Assembly: GCA_965204525.1 (NCBI GenBank)
Contig: OZ241994.1
Coordinates: 4,154,001-4,218,000, forward strand
Length of the DNA: 64,000 nt
Reading direction: 5' to 3'
Source: Bin5 sp965204525
GTDB taxonomy: Bacteria; Chloroflexota; Anaerolineae; Caldilineales; Caldilineaceae
Below the pieces are notes generated by a model. It searched no databases. It saw only the letters and a program-made list of their open reading frames with translations, and was not told the DNA's origin. This document shows positions 10,825-18,272 of this stretch, one piece after another; position 1 is the first letter of the stretch, and every line of letters begins with the position of its first letter. A program made the translations under genes and the position numbers.

Positions 10825-10929
10825 TCAAAACAAATGCCCCTCATGCAACTGCGGTCCAGCCCCAGGCCCACTCGTCAACACACGCCGCACCACCGGCAGC
10901 GCATGCAAACGCCCTTCGACCTCAGCCGC
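10825..10929 (-). pseudogene. Remnant: duplicated 3' end of mvaD
   Basis: 105 bp that align end to end with 18273-18377, the last 34 codons plus stop of mvaD; about 90 positions match by my hand count. The minus-strand reading stays open and gives a tail containing RRVLTSGPGAGPQL and ending GHLF then stop, as in the complete gene, with six amino-acid differences. No other part of mvaD is present. On the minus strand it directly follows a truncated adaptor-module gene (10922-11032), so it marks a recombination junction at the far edge of the kinase/phosphatase island. Confidence 0.85.
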
Positions 10930-11032
10930 CTCGGTCGGCCAACAGGGCAATTACGCGTGCGGGGTCTTCGAGTAAGGCCGAGCCGCATTGTGCGATCAAA
11001 CGGCCCAACCTACGTCTCGGGTCTGCTTGCAT
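10922..11032 (-). pseudogene. Remnant of a third adaptor-module (effector) gene
   Basis: Translates from an ATG as MQADPRRRLGRLIAQCGSAL followed by LEDPARVIALLADRGG and a stop. This matches the first 35 residues of the LRR protein and the coiled-coil protein (pattern LRKLLADYGLxLLxEPxRVNxxxA), but everything after the first helices is gone. The stop codon lies inside the mvaD-tail remnant, showing where the gene was cut. No ribosome binding site is evident. Probably inert. Confidence 0.7.
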
Positions 11033-11276
11033 CGCTAGAACAGTTTTTCGTTCACAAAATTCCAAGCTTTCATCTACCCCAGCGATGAAAGCAGCACGTA
11101 TAAGGTGGTAAGCCCCAGAAGCAGCAACGCCTACCAACAACCATTCTTGCGTGGGGATGACTGGTTATTGGCGGGGATGGAGGATGAAAGAGATGGAGAG
11201 GACTCAGATTCCAACTGACTGGCAAGATGGGTGGCGTGCTATTGGCTTGAGTCGCTTGACAGGTTGTGTGAGAAGT

Positions 11277-13001
11277 TCAGTCCCCCAGACTGGCGAGACT
11301 GTCTAAGCCTGTTGGGACTGAGTCACTCAACCTGTTGTTTCCCATGGACAGCATTCTCAGACGGGGGAGATTGCCGAGCGTTGGAGGGATTGACCCGCTT
11401 AGTTGGTTATGTGAGAGATCCAGAAATGCCAAATTGGAGAGAATGCCCAGCTCTGCGGGGATAGGGCCACATAGTTGATTATCGTTTAGGAACAGTCGAC
11501 TCAATTTGGAGAGCTTCGCGAACTCAAGAGGGATAGGCCCACTCAACTGGTTGTTCGAAAGATCCAGAAAGTCCAGGTTCGTAAGTTTGCCCAGTTCTGG
11601 AGGGATGGGCCCGCTCAGCCGGTTGCCTCCGAGGTTCAATGATTTCAGGCCGTGGAAGTTGCCGAATTCAGGCGGGATCGGTCCGCTCAATTGACTGCTT
11701 TGGAGATTTAACGATTCTAGGCTGTCGAGGTTGTCTAGTCCTTTAGGGATTTGACCATTCAGTCGATTACGTGAAAGGTCCATAGATTCTAGGTTGGAGA
11801 GATTGGCTAGTTCTGCTGGGACCGATCCACTTAACCTGTTACTCTTTAGGGACAGGCTGGTGACGCGACCGTCGCCATCAGTTGTCACACCATGCCACGT
11901 GCCGAGTGGCGCTCCGCTCAACCAGTTTTTGTTGTGGCGCCAATTGTGACCGTTAGTGCCGTGGTAGAGGGCGCCCAAGACGTCCTTGTCGGTCGGTACA
12001 TTTCTCGTAGTCGGCGTGGTTTGGGTGGCGCGATTTGACGCGCCCTGGCGATAATGAACCGCTTTCATGATTCTTTCTAGGCGGTCTAGGTCTCTCAAGG
12101 ACCTGAATGTCAAATTGGAAAGGACTCTGAGTTTATCTGGGATCGGGCCACGGAACTGGTTACCTGAGAGGAGTAAGTTTTCCAAATTGGGGAGATCCCC
12201 AAGTTCAGGCAGGATCGATCCATTCAACTGATTATCACGGAGAGACAGGTTTCTCAGATTGGAGAGATTGCCAAGTTGAGGCGGGATGGGGCCTGTGAGC
12301 TTGTTGCTATCGAGGGAAAGCTCTGTGAGTTTGGAGAGATTGCCAAGTTCGGGAGGAATTGCTCCACTCAACTGATTTTTGGCGAGGGACAACTCAGTTA
12401 GTTTAGACAGTTTTCCAAGTTCGGGGGGGATTGCTCCACTCAACTGGTTGTTGGCGAGGAAAAGTACTCTAAGATTGGAGAGATTACCTAGTGCTGGAGG
12501 GATCGAGTCGCTTAGTTTGTTCTTTCCAAGCCCTAGAAGACGAAGTCTCGGTAGGGAACACAGATCCGAAGGAATCGTTCCGCTTAAACTGTTATCCCAT
12601 AGTGTCAACTCATAGAGGTTAGAGAGCGAACCGAGCCCGAATGGGATCGGACCCTCTAGGTCATTGTATGAGAGGTCCAGCACTCTCAATTCAGAGAGGT
12701 GGGCGAGTTCCTCTGGAATAGACCCGGACAACTTTGAAAAGGGGAGATGCAAGCCTGTAACTCGCCCGTTTTTGTCGGTGACGACTCCATACCAAGTATC
12801 GAGCGGCGCGTCGCTCAACCAATTTTCACTCTTCGTCCACTTGGCTCCGTTTGTGGCATGGTAAAACGCGACCAAAATCTCCTTGTCGGTCGCCTCGTCA
12901 TTCTTGGCGATGAAGGCATTCACGCGCTCGGGTTCATCCAGCAGAGTAAGGCCGTAGTCAGCGAGAAGTTTGCGCAAAATGTGCCGGGGAAGTGGATTCA
13001 T
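11277..13001 (-). CDS. Leucine-rich-repeat protein with N-terminal adaptor module
   Basis: 574 residues without signal peptide or membrane helix, so probably cytoplasmic. Residues 1-30 (PLPRHILRKLLADYGLTLLD) form the short helical module shared with the next gene upstream. Two LRR blocks follow, each opened by a cap of the type LYHGTNGHNW...NWLSGAPLGTWHGV. The repeats are 24-residue plant-type units (LxxLxxLxLxxNxLSGxIPxxLG), about ten in block 1 (residues 75-310) and about eight in block 2 (residues 390-570). LRRs bind proteins, so a recognition or effector role is inferred. AAGGA precedes the ATG. It is last in the run vWA-PP2C-kinase-coiled-coil-LRR. A one-base slip in a G run near the end may have shortened the C-terminus. 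Confidence 0.85.
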   Translation of the reverse strand: MNPLPRHILRKLLADYGLTLLDEPERVNAFIAKNDEATDKEILVAFYHATNGAKWTKSENWLSDAPLDTWYGVVTDKNGRVTGLHLPFSKLSGSIPEELAHLSELRVLDLSYNDLEGPIPFGLGSLSNLYELTLWDNSLSGTIPSDLCSLPRLRLLGLGKNKLSDSIPPALGNLSNLRVLFLANNQLSGAIPPELGKLSKLTELSLAKNQLSGAIPPELGNLSKLTELSLDSNKLTGPIPPQLGNLSNLRNLSLRDNQLNGSILPELGDLPNLENLLLSGNQFRGPIPDKLRVLSNLTFRSLRDLDRLERIMKAVHYRQGASNRATQTTPTTRNVPTDKDVLGALYHGTNGHNWRHNKNWLSGAPLGTWHGVTTDGDGRVTSLSLKSNRLSGSVPAELANLSNLESMDLSRNRLNGQIPKGLDNLDSLESLNLQSSQLSGPIPPEFGNFHGLKSLNLGGNRLSGPIPPELGKLTNLDFLDLSNNQLSGPIPLEFAKLSKLSRLFLNDNQLCGPIPAELGILSNLAFLDLSHNQLSGSIPPTLGNLPRLRMLSMGNNRLSDSVPTGLDSLASLGD

Positions 13002-13105
13002 TGCAAGATACGTCCTTCGTCTACAGGTTTATGAAACATGCTTCGTCAAAATGCTACACATATCTTTTTGATGCCTCTTTGATTCCTGTTCGCAAGTCAA
13101 TCCCC

Positions 13106-15103
13106 CTAATGTAATGACCAAGAGTTCGAATGTTCCTTGGACTGGTAACAAGGATGGTGGGGCGATCGTTTCAACCATAAATATTCCACCTTACCTTCTG
13201 CCTGTAGTCGTCTCAGCCATGAGATGGCCTGTTCATTCCCACAGTCCAAGAAGGCAGCGACCTCGCGTGAGGTCAAGGGTGTCTCCTTCAAGATTTGTAA
13301 CGTAGTTTCTTCCAACGCCATCTGTCGAGCGGCCCTTTCGGCAGCGGACTGCTCTTGGGCCTTTACGTGAGCTGTTTCTTCGGCAGCGGACTGCTCTTGG
13401 GCCTTTACGCGAGCGGCCCTTTCGGCTACAGTCTGCTCTTCAGCCTTTACGCGAGCGACTTTTTCGGCTGCGGCCCACTCAAACATCTTCTGACAAGCCG
13501 CTTCTTTGGCTGCGATCCACTCCTTAATCTTCTGCAAGACCATCGCTTCGGCCGCGACCCATTCTACTGTTTTCTGATGTTCCGCTGTTTTTGTCTCGAC
13601 CAAGTCTTCAATCTTCCGCAAGACGACTGCTTCGGCCGCGGCCAACTCCTCCGTCTTCTGACGCTCCGCCACCTTGGCTCCGCTCCATCCCACTATCTTC
13701 TGATGCTCCGCCACTTTCGTCTCGACCCACTCTTCAGCCTTTTGCAGAACCGCCACTTCCGCTGCGCTCCATTCTTTTGCCTGCTGATGATCTGCTGCTT
13801 CTGTCGCCACCCATTCTTTGGCCTTCGTCAAGGCCGCCTCTTGCGCTGCAATTGTTTCATTTGCCCTCTCTAGGGACAACATTTTTTTCGCATTCTTTTT
13901 CGTAGCTTTCTGACGAACTGTCTCTTCAACTGCTTCTCGCTCCTCTGCTTTCTGACCAGCTATGGCTACCGCTTCGAATTGCCTCTTGGCTTTCTGACGA
14001 ACGGCCTCCTCGGCAGCTTCTCGTTCCTCTGCCTTTTGACCAGCCACGGCCACCGCTTCGATTTGCTCTTTGGCTTTCAGCCGAACGGCCTCTTCGGCTG
14101 CTTCTCGCTCCTCTGCCTTCTGACGAGCCTTAATTACCGCGTCGTCTTGCTCTTTGGCTTTCTGGCGAACGGCTTCTTCGGCTGCTTTTCGCTCCTTTGC
14201 CTTCTGACGAGCTTTAATTGCCGCGTCGTCGTGCTCTTTGGCTTTCTGACGAGCTATTACTTCAGCTGCGACCCAAGCCTTGGATCGAGGGTCATGTCGG
14301 TGAATCCGCAACATGATTTCGTCCACAAACGGAAGAGGTTTGCCTGTCTTCGTCAGGTTCTGCACTGGCGGAGCGAAATTCAGGGCCAAGTAACAGCCTT
14401 CAACTGCCCACTGTGCGGCTTCGGCCGAAAAACCATACCGGTTTTGTAAATGTTGGGAAAGCCAGAAGGCGTGGATTGCGTTCCCGTGCGGGTGAATTAA
14501 ATGTGCTGCAAGGGCGCGTTCCCGCGGCGCGTGGACCAATAACAGTTGGGCAGGGACATGCTCCCGCAACGCGTGGGCCAATACCAGTCGAGTAGGAATA
14601 CGCTCCCGCAACGTGTGAAACAGCAAGAACCGTTCTCTGGCAAGTGGGCCGCATGAGTCGGCCAGAAGTGCATCTACGCGCCAAGGGTCATTCAGGAGAT
14701 CCGGACCCCAATCTGTCAAGAATTTGCATAAGAAGCGTAAGGGGATTTCCGAGAGCGTCGCATGATCGTTATCAAGTGTTTCCTTGCCGTTGTGGCCTGC
14801 ATTCTCAATTGTAGAAGGAGTGCCTAGAGCAAAGGACCAACTCTCGACCGCCCAAGCCGCGGCCTCAGCCGAAAAGCAAAATCGCTTCTGCAATCGCTGG
14901 GAGCACGAGCTGAGCCAGACCGCGACTGGCCAATTGGCAGCAGAAATGCGCTCCTGCAGCGCGTGGACCAGCAGAAAGCGTTCACAGAAATAGGAGCCGC
15001 AGAGGTCGGCTAAGAGAGAATTTACACGCGCGGGTTCATTTAGCAGGGCCAAGCCGTAGTCTGCGAGCAACTTGCGCAGAACTCGCCGTGGAAGAGGATG
15101 CAT
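13106..15103 (-). CDS. Coiled-coil protein with duplicated adaptor module and C-terminal winged helix
   Basis: 665 residues. Residues 1-93 are a helical module (LRKLLADYGLALLNEP, then LQKRF and AEAAAWAVESWSFALG). A second, diverged copy covers about 122-245 and contains a short internal triplication of an ALRERVPAxLLLxHA-like unit. Residues about 285-605 are a very long coiled coil of 14-15-residue repeats (RQKAKEREAAEEAV, later AEHQKxxEWxAAEA). The last 60 residues (LTSREVAAFLDCGNEQAIS, then LRRLQAEGKVEYL) look like a winged-helix DNA- or protein-binding domain. The family is unknown to me. Its ATG is 2 nt from the kinase stop, so translation is probably coupled, placing it as scaffold or effector of the kinase system. 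Confidence 0.8.
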   Translation of the reverse strand: MHPLPRRVLRKLLADYGLALLNEPARVNSLLADLCGSYFCERFLLVHALQERISAANWPVAVWLSSCSQRLQKRFCFSAEAAAWAVESWSFALGTPSTIENAGHNGKETLDNDHATLSEIPLRFLCKFLTDWGPDLLNDPWRVDALLADSCGPLARERFLLFHTLRERIPTRLVLAHALREHVPAQLLLVHAPRERALAAHLIHPHGNAIHAFWLSQHLQNRYGFSAEAAQWAVEGCYLALNFAPPVQNLTKTGKPLPFVDEIMLRIHRHDPRSKAWVAAEVIARQKAKEHDDAAIKARQKAKERKAAEEAVRQKAKEQDDAVIKARQKAEEREAAEEAVRLKAKEQIEAVAVAGQKAEEREAAEEAVRQKAKRQFEAVAIAGQKAEEREAVEETVRQKATKKNAKKMLSLERANETIAAQEAALTKAKEWVATEAADHQQAKEWSAAEVAVLQKAEEWVETKVAEHQKIVGWSGAKVAERQKTEELAAAEAVVLRKIEDLVETKTAEHQKTVEWVAAEAMVLQKIKEWIAAKEAACQKMFEWAAAEKVARVKAEEQTVAERAARVKAQEQSAAEETAHVKAQEQSAAERAARQMALEETTLQILKETPLTSREVAAFLDCGNEQAISWLRRLQAEGKVEYLWLKRSPHHPCYQSKEHSNSWSLH

Positions 15104-15105
15104 CG

Positions 15106-16449
15106 CTACAAGCGCACTTCACCTTCGCGGCTGCCGAACTGAATCCGTAGGCCGGACGAGAGAGTAACGGTCTTTCCCGGCTCTACATCATTGACTTCTC
15201 CGTCGGCATTTTGGCTTATCCACTTCTGTGCTGAGAGATTGCGCAGTCCCCAGATCTGTGGGTTCTGAGGGTGCTGGGTAACTTCTGCGACCGCTTCATC
15301 AATTTCATAGCGGCGCTGTTCGTCGAGGTGATGGGGGTAGAGCAGCGTGTCGTGGTTGAGCATAATCACTTCGTCTTGGCCGATACGCATTCGCGGCGGT
15401 AAACGGTGCGGCGACGAACAGGCCCAGCAGCCCTTGGCGTTGCCGTTGGAGTTTCCCAGCAAGTCGGGATTGTAAAAGTTTTGAGCGGCACAGTTTTGGC
15501 AATAGAAAATGGAATCCCGCAGTCGGATCAGGTCGCTGCTCCACTGGCTTTCCCGCGTTCGTTCATCAGGGTCATGGAGCCCTACGGTAAACGTGAGAAG
15601 AAAAAGGTCCTGCACAAAACGGGGAATTAGCGGCCACAGGGCCAACGCGTTGTCATCTTTGCCCGGTACAGGCTTATTGCTGGTGTCGTCGGGGTCGAAG
15701 ATGAAAAGTGGCTCGGTTCCGTACAGGCGGGTCATGGCCGGCAGATCGAAGCAGCGAATCTGTGCTTCTCTCGCTCCTTCGAGCGGATGGTGGTTGACAA
15801 GCATATAGAAGAGCAGAACGGCCAATGAGAAGAGATCAGTCTCGGTGCTGGGCCCGGCCTCGCCGCGCACGATCTCCGGGGCCATGAAACGGGCCGTGCC
15901 GCCGATGACTCCGCCTTTGCCGTCGTCCACGCTCACATTGTCGTTGTCACAGATGCGCACCTCGCCATTTTCGGGGTCGAAAAAGACGTTGCCGAAGGAT
16001 ATGTCGCGATAGCAGAACCCTTTAGCGTGGAGCTGCCGGTAGTTATGCGCCAACTCGAAACTGGCCGTCACTAGCGCGCGGAAGGTTGGCTCCGCGCGGC
16101 GCGTCACCAGATCGGTGATGCCGACGAAACGGTCCTCCCGCAATGGCATCACATAGCCAAACCCGGGTCGGTTCGCCGTCTGCACCAATTCTTGCGGCCA
16201 GAGAAAGCGGTCGCTGGGCGGCCCTATTTCCACCGCACGCTCCAGCCGGGCGCGCAGGTCCGGATCTCGACTCAGATAGTGGGGGAAAAACCATTTCAGC
16301 GCCACCCGCGCGCCCGCGCCGCGGCCCTCTGCCATTCGGGCGCGATAAACCTCCCCTTGTCCGCCGCCCCCAAGAAACGCCTCGACCTCATAAGTGAGTT
16401 CAGCTGGCAGCATCTTCACTTTTTCGCCGGAGTTCAGCAGTTGGTTCAT
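15106..16449 (-). CDS. TerY-P-type serine/threonine protein kinase with zinc ribbon
   Basis: 447 residues. The kinase domain (about 14-300) has a glycine loop LGGGGQGEVYRA and the ATP-anchoring Lys in ALKW. The catalytic loop is YRDISFGN instead of HRDLKxxN, and the magnesium motif is DND instead of DFG. FMAPEI is the APE-like motif. A CxxC...CxxC zinc ribbon (CQNC and CWAC) follows near residues 317-345. The beta-rich C-terminus (IWGLRNLS, then VEPGKTVTL, LRIQFG) resembles an FHA-type domain. These features match the kinase of TerY-P triads (vWA, PP2C, kinase) from bacterial stress and conflict loci. The start is not fixed by a ribosome binding site; a second Met at residue 14 is possible. 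Confidence 0.88.
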   Translation of the reverse strand: MNQLLNSGEKVKMLPAELTYEVEAFLGGGGQGEVYRARMAEGRGAGARVALKWFFPHYLSRDPDLRARLERAVEIGPPSDRFLWPQELVQTANRPGFGYVMPLREDRFVGITDLVTRRAEPTFRALVTASFELAHNYRQLHAKGFCYRDISFGNVFFDPENGEVRICDNDNVSVDDGKGGVIGGTARFMAPEIVRGEAGPSTETDLFSLAVLLFYMLVNHHPLEGAREAQIRCFDLPAMTRLYGTEPLFIFDPDDTSNKPVPGKDDNALALWPLIPRFVQDLFLLTFTVGLHDPDERTRESQWSSDLIRLRDSIFYCQNCAAQNFYNPDLLGNSNGNAKGCWACSSPHRLPPRMRIGQDEVIMLNHDTLLYPHHLDEQRRYEIDEAVAEVTQHPQNPQIWGLRNLSAQKWISQNADGEVNDVEPGKTVTLSSGLRIQFGSREGEVRL

Positions 16450-16499
16450 TTCTTGATACCGGATTCAGAGGAAGAAGGGAATGGGTTTGCTCGGAATGG

Positions 16500-17477
16500 T
16501 TACTCCGACCTGTTCAAGTTTACGGCAATGACAACGGAAATGTCGTCGCCGCTGCCCCCTTTGGAAGTAGCCTCCAGCCAGTCGGGCAAACGATCGGCGA
16601 CAGGGGCGGGACCGTCATGTCGGATTGCAGTATAGAGGTCCCTGGCGACCTGTTCAAAGTCGGCGTCGTCTGCGAAGGAGTTGGCATAGCCGTCGCTCGC
16701 CAGCATTACGAAGACTGGGGGTCTCTCGACTATCGGCTGAAAATGGATGCGTACAAAGCGCCAAGCCTCTTTCGAACACAGGGAGGTTGTGTGATTGGCG
16801 AGCAAGTGGCTGTCTACGGGGAAAGGGGGACGTACCACTTTCCCGTCTGCCGTCATTGTCAAGACATCGCCGTCACCCAACTGAATATAGATATGCAATT
16901 CCGGAGTCAGAAGAGCCGCCAACAGTGTAGAGCCATAGCGCTGCTCGATGGGAATATCAGCCTTTGCGGCATTGGGCTTCGCTGTTTCTATACTATTGGC
17001 ATGCGACGTCTCGTTCTTTGAGATCGGGATGTCGGTGGCGTGCTCATAGACCGACGCCCGCCACCTGCTCACGAGAAGCTTCGGCAACTGTTCGTTGAGT
17101 TGTCGTCTGAACTGAGACAGATCATTCTGGGCGTAACTGTCTAGAATTCGTGGTATCACTTCGCTTACCAGCAGCATCTGAATTTCTTCGACCGCTCTGC
17201 GGGAACCAATATGACTACGCGTATACTCGCTGCCGCCGTGGCCGTCGGCTACGCAGAGCACTGCGAGATGCCTTTCCCCCTCAGCTGACCACCAACTCAG
17301 CGCGTCCTGATTGGGCGCACCACTGCGTACATGCACGGCGCCGGGCACTGAAGCGCTCACGATCTGCCAGCCACGGTCATCTGTCACACAGCGGATCTGG
17401 GTATTGTCACCACTTTCCTGTGGAGTAGGCAACATGGATTCCCTGCTATTGTATCCTTGTTCATCACTACCAGACAT
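16500..17477 (-). CDS. PP2C-family protein phosphatase of the TerY-P triad
   Basis: About 325 residues from the chosen start. PP2C metal-binding motifs are GAPNQDAL (RxQDAx position), CVADGHGG, YGSTLLAALL, VMLASDGYAN and GGSGDDISVV near the end, so all the aspartates expected to hold Mn/Mg are present. It would reverse phosphorylation by the kinase encoded next. An insert of about 60 residues separates ADGHGG from YGSTLL. The ATG at 17477 overlaps the vWA gene by 11 nt; an upstream Met at 17522 is also in frame, and neither has a clear ribosome binding site, which fits translational coupling. Confidence 0.88.
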   Translation of the reverse strand: MSGSDEQGYNSRESMLPTPQESGDNTQIRCVTDDRGWQIVSASVPGAVHVRSGAPNQDALSWWSAEGERHLAVLCVADGHGGSEYTRSHIGSRRAVEEIQMLLVSEVIPRILDSYAQNDLSQFRRQLNEQLPKLLVSRWRASVYEHATDIPISKNETSHANSIETAKPNAAKADIPIEQRYGSTLLAALLTPELHIYIQLGDGDVLTMTADGKVVRPPFPVDSHLLANHTTSLCSKEAWRFVRIHFQPIVERPPVFVMLASDGYANSFADDADFEQVARDLYTAIRHDGPAPVADRLPDWLEATSKGGSGDDISVVIAVNLNRSE

Positions 17478-18162
17478 CGTCGACTTGTATGTTGGGGTCT
17501 GGAACGGGCGGCAAGGGCACATTGGTAGATTGCTCTTCGTTCACCGCTTGGCTGGCAGGCGAAGAGGCCGACTTCAGAACGGCTGTCGATACCCACTTGA
17601 TGAACGTGACCAGGCTTTCAGCGTTATTGGCTTGCAGCGGCTCCAATTCCGGGTGACCGATGAAGCGTTGCAGGACGCTCTTTTCTGCATCGTCTCCGAT
17701 GGCTATGGCGATGCGCACGGCTTTCGTGCCCCAAGGCTGAGCCATCAGATCGCGCAGACCGGCGCTGACGTCATCGGTGGGGTGACCGTCGGAAATGAGA
17801 ACGAGAACAGGGGGCAGCGCTCGCTGGGGCATCATTCCCGGATCAAGCTGTTCGGCGACTAGCTCCAGGGCCTTGCCCATGTCGGTCACACCATTGGCCT
17901 CCAGGTCATCCCAGCGGAACTGCTCGACCGGCACAGGGTTGGCTACATGCCAGCTGGCCCCACTGGAGAACTTCACGGCGCGTACCATCACCTCGGCATT
18001 GGGATTCCCGGCCGCGGCATCCTGCATGTGAGGCAGCGCTTCGCGGATGGCGTTGTTTAGTGACTGGATCTTGCCCCCGTAACCCATTGAGCCGGAGCAG
18101 TCGGTAATCCAAATGAAATGAAGCGGCCTCCGCGCAAGCGGGCCGCCCGGGAGTTTGGGCAT
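17467..18162 (-). CDS. TerY-like von Willebrand factor A domain protein
   Basis: 231 residues. A complete MIDAS metal site is visible: ITDCSGSMG near residue 20 (DxSxS), GVTDMGKAL near residue 91 and LISDGHPTDD near residue 123. PLHFIWITDCSGSM at the start and the single-domain size are typical of TerY-type vWA proteins, which occur next to a PP2C phosphatase and a kinase. The C-terminal 35 residues are Pro/Ser-rich and probably disordered. AAAGGA sits 8 nt before the ATG. It is first in its operon, with an inverted repeat (18200-18224) a short way upstream. Confidence 0.9.
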   Translation of the reverse strand: MPKLPGGPLARRPLHFIWITDCSGSMGYGGKIQSLNNAIREALPHMQDAAAGNPNAEVMVRAVKFSSGASWHVANPVPVEQFRWDDLEANGVTDMGKALELVAEQLDPGMMPQRALPPVLVLISDGHPTDDVSAGLRDLMAQPWGTKAVRIAIAIGDDAEKSVLQRFIGHPELEPLQANNAESLVTFIKWVSTAVLKSASSPASQAVNEEQSTNVPLPPVPDPNIQVDDVW

Positions 18163-18199
18163 AGCTCTCTATCCTTTCAATGGGTTTTCGGCGGGAAAT

Positions 18200-18224
18200 C
18201 CAATTCAAATCATCGTCGAATTGG
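18200..18224. promoter_or_regulatory. Inverted repeat upstream of the triad operon, possible operator
   Basis: CCAATTC at 18200-18206 and GAATTGG at 18218-18224 are perfect 7-nt arms around an 11-nt spacer. It lies in the 110-nt gap between mvaD and the vWA gene, 38 nt from the vWA start codon. Position and symmetry suit a repressor site or a leader hairpin; no regulator has been identified. Confidence 0.35.
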
Positions 18225-18272
18225 GAAATACCTGTAGAGTCGCGTCCACCGACTGCACGCAAGCGCATTCTA

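Noticed and set aside
10335..11111. Plus-strand open frame of 258 codons after the MFS gene
   Set aside because: It runs antisense over the mvaD-tail and adaptor-module remnants, has no recognisable product and reads as low-complexity sequence.
11277..15103. Regularly spaced direct repeats resembling a CRISPR array
   Set aside because: The repeats are codon-aligned LRR and coiled-coil units inside intact genes; there are no constant repeats with variable spacers and no cas genes.
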